A DNA stretch of 64,000 bases, from the NCBI GenBank assembly GCA_016716905.1, contig JADJUS010000004.1, forward strand, positions 868,001 to 932,000, written 5' to 3'. The stretch comes from Acidobacteriota bacterium (GTDB taxonomy: Bacteria; Acidobacteriota; Vicinamibacteria; Vicinamibacterales; SCN-69-37). A program made the translations under genes and the position numbers. The notes under the pieces are model-generated. The model did no database searches. It had not been told where the DNA came from and saw nothing but the letters and a program-made list of their open reading frames with translations. This document shows, piece after piece, positions 25,325 to 33,242 of the stretch (its first letter is position 1; each line of letters begins with the position of its first letter).

Positions 25325-27334
25325 GTGCGCCTGTGGACAGCCGTCGCGATCTGGGGCCTCGTCCTGGCGACCGCCCAGCAGACTCCTCCCGTGTTCCGGG
25401 CCGGGGTCGATCTTGTTGTGGTGGACGTGGTCGTCCTCGACAAGGATGGCCAGCCAGTCACCAACCTGACCGCGGCGGACTTTGAGGTCTCGGCCGGTCG
25501 CCGGCCACGCCGAATTGTCTCCAGTGAGTTCGTTGGCGTTACCCGCTCGCGCCGCACGATCACCGCAGAGTCAACTGCGCTCCCTGCGCCTTCGAGCAAC
25601 CGGCAGGCGGCCTCGGGGCGGTCGATCATCTTCGCCGTGGACGTGGAAGAGATTCGCGCCGGCGAGGGGCGCAGCGCGATGCGGGCGATCGGCGAGTACC
25701 TTGATCAGTTGGGGCCTGATGACCGCGTGGGCCTGGTCTCGTTGCCATACGGCACTCCCCGTGTGGAATTGACCACCAACCGGCAGATTGTGCGAGACGC
25801 CGTAGGGCAAATCGCTGGTGCGTCGAACAGAGTGCGCGACCAGCGGATGACACCCGGCGAAGCCGCCGGCGTCGCGCTCGGCGATACCGATGCGCTGATG
25901 GCGCACTGGGAGCGTACGGCGGGGCTGCAGGCGTCGAATTTGCCGGGCCCCCTGTCCGGCGCGTGTGGTCCGCCAGGCTCGCGCCCTTTCGAAATGCCGG
26001 CGACTGTTCCGGAAGGGTGTAAGGACGCGGCCCAGCGGGCGCAGGACGTCCATCTGCGTCATACCCGCAACATCCTCGACTCGTTGCGCGCCCTGGCCGA
26101 GGTCATGGCGCCGATCGAGGGGTCGAAGGCACTGGTCCTTGTGTCGGAAGGCATCACCAACGACATGCAGGTACGCGACTCCTTGCGCAAGTTCTCCGAC
26201 GCCGCCGAACGTGCGCGCGTGGCGTTGTACGCGCTGCACCTGGATGCGCCGCTCGCCGAGGCCGCCGCGGGTGGGGGCAATGCGACAGGCACACGAATCC
26301 TCGACGATCGTCTGGGCTTCGACAGCATGGCCGAGATGTCCTACACGGCGCGCGGCACGGCGTTTCGTGTGGTCGGCAGTGCGACAACTGCGCTCCAGCG
26401 GATTGATACGGAACTGTCGGGTTACTACCTGATCACATTCGAGCGGAGCCCCGAGGATCGCGATCGGGATCGTCTGGGTATTGACGTGCGCGTGACGCGG
26501 CCGGGCCTCGACGTGCGGGCACGCAAGGAAGTGGTGCTCGAGTCTTCGTCCAAGGGGACGGTGGTCGCGACCAAGGCGCCTACGGATGCGAAGGGTGCGA
26601 TGGGAGCCTTGCTGAAATCGCCGGCGTCCGCCCGCGAGATCGGCATCGACCTCGACACATTTGTGTTTCCCGTGGATGGCTCGTCCACCGACGCGCGCAT
26701 CACGATTGCCGCTGAGATTGCGGCTGATGGAAAGCCGGTGGATGTTGGGTTCGAGGTCAAGGACACGACCGGGCGTGTGGTTGCCGACACATTTGACCCC
26801 CGGGCGGAGATTCGCCTGCTGCCGGATGGGCGTGGACTGTACCCGGTGTCCGTGGTCGTGCCGCCGGGTTCGTATGCCTTGACGCTGGGTGTCATCGATG
26901 CCGATGGGCGGCGCGGCAGCGTGACGCACACGATGGAAGTGCGCGCCTGGCCCATCGACACACTCCGCATGGGCAGCGTGGTGTTCGGCGAAATCTCCGG
27001 CGGCGCCTTCCGTCCAGTGGCGCGCGTGGGTGCCGGCGCGATCAGCCTGGCCGTTCGTGTGGAAGCGCATGCGGCAACCGCGGGGATGTTTGAGAATGCC
27101 ACGGTGCGTGTTGAGACGCTGCGCCTCGGCGAAACAGCCGTGATCTCGTCTCAGGCCGCACAGTTGGTCAGCAGCGCGGACCCACTGCGACGCGCCGCGA
27201 CGAGTGTGCTGGAGTTGGTGCGTCTCCCGCCAGACGACTACGTCATTCGCGTGACCATCGAAGGCGCGGATGGCCGCGTGCTGGGGCAGCAGGCACGCGT
27301 CTTGTCGTGGGCCGGCGCTCGGTTGCGACCTTGA
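25325..27334 (+). CDS. VWFA-related protein, acidobacterial type
   Basis: 669 residues with a short signal peptide. It opens with FRAGVDLVVVDVVVLDKDGQPVTNLTAADFEV, the conserved N-terminal segment of the acidobacterial VWFA-related family, then a VWA-like domain (SIIFAVDVEEI to about residue 380) and a beta-rich C-terminal half. The MIDAS position reads DVEEI rather than DxSxS, so classical metal-dependent adhesion is doubtful. Likely an exported protein of unknown role. The GTG start is supported by the adjacent -10 box. Confidence 0.85.
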   Translation: MRLWTAVAIWGLVLATAQQTPPVFRAGVDLVVVDVVVLDKDGQPVTNLTAADFEVSAGRRPRRIVSSEFVGVTRSRRTITAESTALPAPSSNRQAASGRSIIFAVDVEEIRAGEGRSAMRAIGEYLDQLGPDDRVGLVSLPYGTPRVELTTNRQIVRDAVGQIAGASNRVRDQRMTPGEAAGVALGDTDALMAHWERTAGLQASNLPGPLSGACGPPGSRPFEMPATVPEGCKDAAQRAQDVHLRHTRNILDSLRALAEVMAPIEGSKALVLVSEGITNDMQVRDSLRKFSDAAERARVALYALHLDAPLAEAAAGGGNATGTRILDDRLGFDSMAEMSYTARGTAFRVVGSATTALQRIDTELSGYYLITFERSPEDRDRDRLGIDVRVTRPGLDVRARKEVVLESSSKGTVVATKAPTDAKGAMGALLKSPASAREIGIDLDTFVFPVDGSSTDARITIAAEIAADGKPVDVGFEVKDTTGRVVADTFDPRAEIRLLPDGRGLYPVSVVVPPGSYALTLGVIDADGRRGSVTHTMEVRAWPIDTLRMGSVVFGEISGGAFRPVARVGAGAISLAVRVEAHAATAGMFENATVRVETLRLGETAVISSQAAQLVSSADPLRRAATSVLELVRLPPDDYVIRVTIEGADGRVLGQQARVLSWAGARLRP

Positions 27335-27347
27335 GACCCAGGCCGCG

Positions 27348-28730
27348 CTACGAGGTGGCGCAGCGAACAATCGCCGCGCCCGTCCGGTCGATGTCCGCCT
27401 CAGTCGTGGACCAGTTGCTGAGGGCCACACGCAGCGCGGCCATCCCGTGCCAGGTGGTGCCGCTGGCCCAACACGTGCCGTCGCGCTGCAGGCGGTCGAT
27501 CATGGCGCGTGTGGCGGCATCGGGATCAGGTCCGGAAGTGACCCGCACGAGCACCTGGTTCAGCACCACGTCATTGATGACCGCGAGACCCGAATGAGCT
27601 CGTAGCTGATTGGCCAGGCGCGTTGCGAGCCGGCAGCATCGTTCCACCAGATCGGCCACGCCCTGGCGGCCCATCGAACGAAGTGCCGCGTAGACGGGAA
27701 TCGCCCGGCCCCGGCGCGATTCCTCGGGCACGAAGTCACGCGGGTCTCGTTCAGCCGCCGTCTCCACAATGTACGCCGCCGCCATCGTCATCGCCGCGCG
27801 ATGTGAGGCGGTGTGGGCGGTAAAGACGAGGCCGCAGTCATAGGGGACGTTGAGCCACTTGTGGGCGTCCGTGGCCACCGAGTCGGCCCTGTTGATTCCG
27901 CGCACAAGGTGCGCCAGCACCGGACTCGCTGCGGCCCACAGGCCAAACGCGCCATCCACGTGCAGCCATGCGCCCCGGGCGTTCGCGGCGTCGGCAATCT
28001 CTTCGATCGGGTCAAACGCTCCCGAATTCACATTGCCGGCTTGCGCGCAGACGATGCAGGGGCCGGAGCCGATGGAGAGGGCCTCGCGCAACGCGTCGGC
28101 CCGCATCCGGCCCTGGTCGTCGGTAGGGACGCGCCGCACGCGGCTCGCGCCCAGGCCCAGCATGCGAAGCGCGTTGAAGATGGTGTAGTGCGATTCGTCC
28201 GAGACCACCACGTCGATGGGCGGCGCACCGAAGAGACCCTGCGCTTCCACATCCCAGCCGGCCGCCGCCAGCACATGATGACGAGCGGCTGCGAGCGCCG
28301 TGAAGTTCGCCCCCTGGCACCCGGTGACAAACCCGGTGCTCCAGTGTGCCGGGAGTCCCGCAAGCTCTTTCAGCCATCCGGCCGTGATGTCTTCGACTAC
28401 CGCCACCAGCGGCGAGAGCACATGCACGCCCGCGTTCTGATCCCACGCGGAGACCAGCCAATCGGCTGCCGTGGCCGCCGGCAAGGAGCCACCGACGACG
28501 AAGCCGTGATAGCGCGGGCCCTGTGTGGCGACGGTGCCTCGCTCAGCGGCATGCGCGAGCGCGTCGATGATGGCGCCCTCTGGATCGCCTGTCTCAGGCA
28601 GGACACCGCCCAGCGCAGCGCGAAGCTCATCGGCGGTCGCCGTGGCGCCGACGTGGCGGTCGGCAATGGTCTCCAGGTACTGCGTAGCGTGCGAAGCGGC
28701 GCGATTCAGAAGATCAGTACGGTCGGACAT
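27348..28730 (-). CDS. PLP-dependent group II decarboxylase
   Basis: 460 residues of the fold-type I group II decarboxylase family (aromatic amino acid, glutamate and related). Motifs: HGFVVGGSLPAATAADWL, GFVTGCQGANFTALAAARH, LHVDGAFGLWAA with the cofactor Asp, and DAHKWLNVPYDCG with the PLP lysine. It would decarboxylate an amino acid; the substrate cannot be assigned, and some relatives act as aldehyde synthases. It is the last minus-strand gene after the ABC exporter set, 68 bases downstream. Confidence 0.88.
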   Translation of the reverse strand: MSDRTDLLNRAASHATQYLETIADRHVGATATADELRAALGGVLPETGDPEGAIIDALAHAAERGTVATQGPRYHGFVVGGSLPAATAADWLVSAWDQNAGVHVLSPLVAVVEDITAGWLKELAGLPAHWSTGFVTGCQGANFTALAAARHHVLAAAGWDVEAQGLFGAPPIDVVVSDESHYTIFNALRMLGLGASRVRRVPTDDQGRMRADALREALSIGSGPCIVCAQAGNVNSGAFDPIEEIADAANARGAWLHVDGAFGLWAAASPVLAHLVRGINRADSVATDAHKWLNVPYDCGLVFTAHTASHRAAMTMAAAYIVETAAERDPRDFVPEESRRGRAIPVYAALRSMGRQGVADLVERCCRLATRLANQLRAHSGLAVINDVVLNQVLVRVTSGPDPDAATRAMIDRLQRDGTCWASGTTWHGMAALRVALSNWSTTEADIDRTGAAIVRCATS

Positions 28731-28746
28731 AAGCCAATTGTCGGGG

Positions 28747-28761
28747 TCCGGGAGTCCCGGA
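28747..28761. repeat. Short palindrome between permease and decarboxylase genes
   Basis: TCCGGGA and TCCCGGA flank a single G in the 68-base gap between two minus-strand genes. It could act as an operator or attenuate read-through; its loop is too small for a normal hairpin. Confidence 0.35.
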
Positions 28762-28798
28762 GTCCAGGGGGCAAGCTCGAAGACTGCAGGCTACCGAT

Positions 28799-30478
28799 TC
28801 AACGCAACCCCAGCACCTGAATGCGAAACGGTTCGTCTTCGAATTGCAGCGGCTGCGTCAACCAGGCTCGTTGGCGGCGATCGCGGGCGATGGCCGTGAC
28901 GATGAGCAGGGTGCCCGATAGCGAGAGGAACAACGGCCACGAGAACAGGCTCAGCTGAAACAACGAAGCCAGCAGGCTGGTGACAAGCACGTAGATGATG
29001 AGCGCGCCGATGAGGGTGAAGACCAGCGGCCGCTTTCCCGGAATCCAGGTGCAGGTGAACGGCACGCGACGCCAGTCGAGCAACATCACTTCAGCCATCG
29101 CCAATCCCGCGAGAGCCGAGAGCAGTACCGTGCGCCAGGCGTCGATGCCGATCACCCAGAATTGCAGCGGCACCGCGATCGCCAACACGGGCACGACGAC
29201 CAGACGCAGGCATGCCCGATCGACAGCGGCCAGATGTTGGGCGCGCGGTTCCGGGCCGTCGGTGACGCGGAAGATCCAGTTGGCGCGAGACTGGACTGGG
29301 AGCAGGAATGACGTCCTGAGTCCGGTCAAGCCGGTGAGCATCAGGACCAGAGGGAAGCCAACCGCCGCGGCCAGAAGCGCGGGAGGCGCCGGTTCATCCC
29401 ACCGGAAGGTGCTGGTCAGAAAGCCGTCGAGCAGCGCCTTGGTCACCACGCCGCCGCCAATCGCCGCAAACACCAGGAACAGCAGCAACGGGAGACGATT
29501 GCGCCACAGCGTGGCCCGAGTGAATGGCCACACGCCCATCTGTGGCAGGGGAGGGCGCGCTGACGTTGTCCCGGTTCGAGTGTCGCGCGGGGGCGGCAGC
29601 ACGAGGCGTTCGAAGCGCCGGTACAGCAAGGCGTAGGCGCAGATGCCGGCCACGATCACCGCGCTCGTGCCGAGCACACCCGTCCACGCCATGCGCTGCC
29701 AGTATGGGTTCGCAACGCCGAGAAGCACGCGTTCCATTCCCACGAACCATGCCGGAGGGAAAAATGCGAGCACGGCGGGCTCGCTCGCCACCCACATCCG
29801 CTGTGCCGGCAATTGCAGAACAAAGGGCAACGCGAGGATGGCGCCGGTGATGACCGCGCTCGGCACAATGACTCCCAGGCGCTGAAGCCATTGCCGCGGC
29901 GCCCACATGGATCCCAATCCCTGAATCGCCAACACACAGCCGAAGCCCAGCACGCCTGACGACATCGCCGCCAGTCCATGCGCGAGGATGCGGCCCGTGA
30001 TCGTCCCTTCGGCCCAGCGCTGGTGCGTGAACATCGGGAATGCAATGGCGGCGAACGCGGCGAGTGACAGCAGCAGCGCCCCGACAAACAGCGCCAGCGC
30101 CGCCAACTTGGCCGCGAAGATGCGCCGCCGCGTGATGGGGAGCGGCACAAGCGTGAGGTAGTCCACCTCGTCGGGGAACATCGACGGCGCAACAAGCGCT
30201 GCGACCACCATCGCCACGAGGAACGGCAGCGTCAACATGAACATGCTGTCAGTGACCATCGCCCGCCTGAACGGTTCGGGGTCGGGCAGGTAGCCCAGTT
30301 CCAGGTAGATCCGCGAGAACTGACGCGGCAGCATGAATCCCACGCTGACCAGTCCGGCGACGACGCCGAACAGCAATCCGCGCACGGCCTCCACGCCATC
30401 GTCCTGCAGCACGCCGCGGCCGATGAGGCTGCCCAGGAAGTGGCGGACCAACGGTCTCAGACTGCGCAAGGGGTTCAC
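28799..30478 (-). CDS. ABC-2-type exporter membrane protein
   Basis: 559 residues, almost wholly membrane helices: about 12 candidate segments, including VAMVVAALVAPSMF, LFVGALLLSLAAFAAIAF and LLLFLVFAAIGGGVVTKALL. It starts at a GTG overlapping the ATPase stop (GTGA), so it is the membrane partner of that ATPase. The larger open frame upstream to 31171 is the ATPase read in another frame. Such pairs export lipids, drugs or ions; the substrate is unknown. Confidence 0.82.
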   Translation of the reverse strand: MNPLRSLRPLVRHFLGSLIGRGVLQDDGVEAVRGLLFGVVAGLVSVGFMLPRQFSRIYLELGYLPDPEPFRRAMVTDSMFMLTLPFLVAMVVAALVAPSMFPDEVDYLTLVPLPITRRRIFAAKLAALALFVGALLLSLAAFAAIAFPMFTHQRWAEGTITGRILAHGLAAMSSGVLGFGCVLAIQGLGSMWAPRQWLQRLGVIVPSAVITGAILALPFVLQLPAQRMWVASEPAVLAFFPPAWFVGMERVLLGVANPYWQRMAWTGVLGTSAVIVAGICAYALLYRRFERLVLPPPRDTRTGTTSARPPLPQMGVWPFTRATLWRNRLPLLLFLVFAAIGGGVVTKALLDGFLTSTFRWDEPAPPALLAAAVGFPLVLMLTGLTGLRTSFLLPVQSRANWIFRVTDGPEPRAQHLAAVDRACLRLVVVPVLAIAVPLQFWVIGIDAWRTVLLSALAGLAMAEVMLLDWRRVPFTCTWIPGKRPLVFTLIGALIIYVLVTSLLASLFQLSLFSWPLFLSLSGTLLIVTAIARDRRQRAWLTQPLQFEDEPFRIQVLGLR

Positions 30479-31239
30479 CGTCCTCGCACGGTGTTGACGA
30501 TGTCGGTGGCGATGGCGGAGTAGTCTTCCTGCTGCGTGACCTCGGCGAAGACGCCTTCGAGAGTCGGCGTGCGGTCGCTGCGCAGGTCGGCGATGCGGCC
30601 GTCGGCCACCACTTTGCCTCGATGCAGGATCACCACGCGCTCGCAGACTTTCTCCACCACATCCAGGCGGTGCGAAGAGAAAAGAATGGTGCGGCCTTCG
30701 CGCGCGAGTGCCTGCAGAAAGGTACGGAACAGGAGGTCGGCCGAGACGTCGAGTCCGGAGAAGGGCTCGTCGAGGATCAGGAGTTCTGGGTCGTGGAGGA
30801 GCGCGGCGGCCAGTAGCACACGTTGGCGCATGCCCTTGGAGAACGTGGCCATCGTTCCGTAACGCGCGTCGTGCAGGCCGAACAGTTCCAGGAGGCGTTC
30901 GCCGGTGTGCCGGCACGTGTTCGGGTCCAGTTCCCGCAGCGCACCTACCAGCAGGAGGTATTCGATCGCCGAGAGGTGGGTGTAGAGCTGCGGTTCCTCT
31001 GGCACGTAGCCGATGCGGCGCTTGAAGGCGATGGGATCGTCTTCGAGGGAGGAGCCGTCGAGCGTGATCGTGCCGTTGTCGGGTTCGAGCAAGCCGACGA
31101 GCATGCGGATGGTGGTGCTTTTGCCTGATCCGTTCGGGCCGAGGTATCCGAGAATCTCGCCTGGCGCGCACGAGAAGCTGACGTTGTCGACGGCCAGCAG
31201 GCCGCCGTAGCGCCGCGTCAGGCCGCGGACGTCAAGCAC
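30475..31239 (-). CDS. ABC transporter ATP-binding protein
   Basis: 254 residues from GTG 31239. Walker A GPNGSGKST, Q-loop region YVPEEPQLY, signature FSKGMRQRV, Walker B LLILDEPFSG, and switch His in FSSHRLDVVE are all intact. It energises the membrane partner just downstream. The frame is open to 31338, but that extension overlaps the preceding small membrane gene; the chosen start keeps a 22-base overlap. No clear Shine-Dalgarno is seen, so the start is uncertain. Confidence 0.88.
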   Translation of the reverse strand: MLDVRGLTRRYGGLLAVDNVSFSCAPGEILGYLGPNGSGKSTTIRMLVGLLEPDNGTITLDGSSLEDDPIAFKRRIGYVPEEPQLYTHLSAIEYLLLVGALRELDPNTCRHTGERLLELFGLHDARYGTMATFSKGMRQRVLLAAALLHDPELLILDEPFSGLDVSADLLFRTFLQALAREGRTILFSSHRLDVVEKVCERVVILHRGKVVADGRIADLRSDRTPTLEGVFAEVTQQEDYSAIATDIVNTVRGR

Positions 31240-31661
31240 GGCGTTTTCGAGCGGCGGTGCCGGAGTTGGGGCACCAGGAACCAGAGCGTGAACGTGATGG
31301 CCGAGACGAGCGGCAGGAGCATGACCACACGCGACCATTGAAAGGCGCTGCCGACGAGCGTGGCCGCGAGGCCCTCACAAATGCCGACAAGCGCCGTGGC
31401 GTAGGCCGCGGTCAGCCACGGCACGCTCGTGCGCATCCACTGGACGGTGATGGACCAGATGAGGTCTGCCGCGACCGCTGCGAGCAGGACGAGGACGCCT
31501 CGCGTCCGGCCGGTGTGCCGGGCATCGCGGAGGGCATCGTTGAAGTCGGCCGCCATGCTGTCGGCAAACGTCGAGTGGAAGGCGGGGGGATAGACCGCTG
31601 TCATCCAGCGATACGCCCGGACTGGCCAGGGATAGATGACGGCGGCGCGTGGAGACGTCAT
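31218..31661 (-). CDS. Small membrane protein carrying an ADOP-like N-terminal module
   Basis: 147 residues. Residues about 15-50 (RAYRWMTAVYPPAFHSTF, then ADSMAADFNDAL) resemble the cytoplasmic N-terminus of the ADOP permease at 3.3-5.9 kb (LFPKAFREVYGADMSDVF). Three membrane helices follow (about 52-72, 80-102 and 108-128). It overlaps padR by four bases and the ATPase by about 22, so it belongs to the exporter operon. Function is unknown; it may be a regulatory partner of the exporter. Confidence 0.7.
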   Translation of the reverse strand: MTSPRAAVIYPWPVRAYRWMTAVYPPAFHSTFADSMAADFNDALRDARHTGRTRGVLVLLAAVAADLIWSITVQWMRTSVPWLTAAYATALVGICEGLAATLVGSAFQWSRVVMLLPLVSAITFTLWFLVPQLRHRRSKTPCLTSAA

Positions 31662-31993
31662 GCGCGTCTGGGCCTCAAGTGCACGCGCGCGGCCTTCACC
31701 AGGTCTTCCATGCGCTGGACATCGGCCTGAATCGCCGTGCGGCCTTCACGATTGAGCCGGTAATACCGCCGCCGCGCATCCGCCTCATCGTCGGGGGGAT
31801 CGATTTCGTCCACCCAGCCGAGGTCGAGCAGGCGCTGCAGCGTGCCATACAGCGTGCCGGCCTGCATGGTCATGCGGCCATCGGTGCGCTGCCGGATGTC
31901 CTTGAGGATGGCGTAGCCGTGGCGGTCGCCGCCCGTGAGTGCGAGCAGCACGTGAAACACCGCCGGTGTGAGCGGGGGAATATCGTCGGGCAT
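31658..31993 (-). CDS. PadR-family transcriptional regulator
   Basis: 111 residues starting MPDDIPPLTPAVFHVLLAL. PadR motifs: GGDRHGYAILKDI, LYGTLQRLLDLGWV, ARRRYYRLNREGRTAI. The open frame begins at an ATG at 32008, but that codon overlaps the -10 box of the promoter, so the second Met at 31993 must be used. It heads the operon padR, small membrane protein, ATPase and permease, and probably autoregulates it. Confidence 0.9.
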   Translation of the reverse strand: MPDDIPPLTPAVFHVLLALTGGDRHGYAILKDIRQRTDGRMTMQAGTLYGTLQRLLDLGWVDEIDPPDDEADARRRYYRLNREGRTAIQADVQRMEDLVKAARVHLRPRRA

Positions 31994-32007
31994 ATCAGCG
32001 TGCGACA

Positions 32008-32036
32008 TGTATACCTGCTACGTGTATAGTTGTCAA
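32008..32036 (-). promoter_or_regulatory. Strong promoter of the PadR exporter operon
   Basis: On the minus strand TTGACA (32031-32036), a 17-base spacer and TATACA (32008-32013). The start codon at 31993 lies 14 bases past the -10 box, so the leader is only a few bases. CGTGTATA (32021-32028) and ATGTATA (32007-32013) are probable PadR contacts. The divergent ORF at 32041 starts four bases beyond the -35. Confidence 0.85.
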
Positions 32037-32040
32037 CGTC

Positions 32041-32566
32041 ATGGTGAGGATCGCGATGATGACGGGCGTCGCGCTGCTCATGGCCGGAGTGGCTGCAGGC
32101 TGCTGGCCCCGCGAAAATGTTTTGGCGCGCAGCCGCGCGCTGGTGGTCACGCGCACCTACGACCAGCGGGGGCCGCGGGTGTTTGTGGAGACGCGGGCCG
32201 GTCGCGTGCGTGACGCCGTGGGGCAAGTGCTGTCGGTCCCGATGCTGCTGGGTGCCGATGGGGTACTGGGCGCGGTCGGGGCCGGAGTACATCACGCGTG
32301 AACGGCTGCAGGATACGAGGGTGCTGGTGATCGATCGACTGCCTGAACAACTGGGCAACCGGCGCACAATCACGCTGGTGTCGCGGTGGATCGAGTCCGG
32401 CGGCTCAATGATGGTGCTGATGGCCGGCCAGGGGCCGGAGGTACGAACGGAGCGTGGCCTGGGACGAGTGGCGGTAATCGACCCTTCGGCGTTTGCCGCG
32501 CCGGACTTTGTTGCGCGTCTGCAGGCGGCCATGCATTGGCTCGCCAGATTCACTGATTCCCGATAA
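32041..32566 (+). pseudogene. Lipoprotein-like gene with a one-base frameshift
   Basis: The first frame encodes a signal sequence (MVRIAMMTGVALLMAGVAAG, Cys21) and then coding-like sequence to MLLGADG. The sense continues one frame over as YWARSGPEYITRERLQDTR and on to the TAA at 32566. Removing one G from the GGGG at 32260-32263 joins both into a protein of about 174 residues. The second half (RVLVIDRLPE, VSRWIESGGSMMVL) resembles an exported domain of the DUF4350 kind. It may be a sequencing error, a recent inactivation or slippage. Confidence 0.5.
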
Positions 32567-32573
32567 AATCAGT
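32552..32573. promoter_or_regulatory. Hairpin before the DUF305 gene
   Basis: ACTGATT (32552-32558) pairs with AATCAGT (32567-32573) around 8 bases, ending three bases before the ATG at 32577. The stop of the previous ORF lies in the loop. TAAAAT inside it could be a -10 box. It could be an operator or shield ribosome binding; there is no Shine-Dalgarno for the DUF305 gene. Confidence 0.4.
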
Positions 32574-32576
32574 CGG

Positions 32577-33242
32577 ATGAAGAGGACGAACACGGTCAAG
32601 GTCTGCCTGATCGCGGCCGGCGTTGCGGTCGTGGTCGGATGCGCCGGTCAGGTATCGGCGCAGGTGCCGCCGGCACCGCCGGTACAGGTCGTGCAGCCTG
32701 GCGCGCCCGGGAAGCCGAGCCGCGAACTGAGCGAGTCTGAGCGGCCCAAAGCGGTGGCCTCAAAACACTCGCCCGCGGATACCAAGTTCATGCAGGGAAT
32801 GATCGGTCACCACGCACAGGCGGTGGAGATGGTGGACTTGCTCAAGACGCGCACCGATCGCGAGGACATGCGCATGTTAGGGAAGCGCATCGAGGTGTCG
32901 CAGAACGACGAGATCAAGATGATGCGGCTGTGGCTGCAGACGCGCGGCGAGTCCATCCCGAGCGAACACGCGCATCACATGCCAGGCGGGATGATGCCGG
33001 GGATGTTGACGCCGGAGGAAATGGAAAAACTTCGCGCGGCGAAGGGCGCGGAGTTCGATCGGTTGTTTCTTGAAGGCATGATCAGGCATCACGGCGGTGC
33101 CCTGGTCATGGTGCAGGAACTGCAGTCGTCTCCGGGCGCGATGCAGGAAGCCGAGATTCATGATTTTGCAACACACGTGGACGCTGACCAGCGGATGGAA
33201 ATTCTCCGCATGAACACCATGCTGAAGGGCATCAAGAAATGA
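32577..33242 (+). CDS. DUF305 exported metal-binding-type protein
   Basis: 221 residues with a lipobox-like signal (VAVVVGC, Cys22) and a Pro-rich linker. Two DUF305 ferritin-like helical repeats: DTKFMQGMIGHHAQAVEMV and DRLFLEGMIRHHGGALVM, each with a His-His pair, separated by a Met/His-rich segment (EHAHHMPGGMMPGM). Relatives such as CopM bind copper or silver, and the Met/His loop fits that; here it is inference. The stop overlaps the next gene (ATGA). Confidence 0.88.
   Translation: MKRTNTVKVCLIAAGVAVVVGCAGQVSAQVPPAPPVQVVQPGAPGKPSRELSESERPKAVASKHSPADTKFMQGMIGHHAQAVEMVDLLKTRTDREDMRMLGKRIEVSQNDEIKMMRLWLQTRGESIPSEHAHHMPGGMMPGMLTPEEMEKLRAAKGAEFDRLFLEGMIRHHGGALVMVQELQSSPGAMQEAEIHDFATHVDADQRMEILRMNTMLKGIKK

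Noticed and set aside
30479..31171. N-terminal extension of the ABC membrane protein
   Set aside because: This part is the ATPase gene read in another frame (Arg/His/Pro-rich); the GTG at 30478 overlapping the ATPase stop is the natural start.
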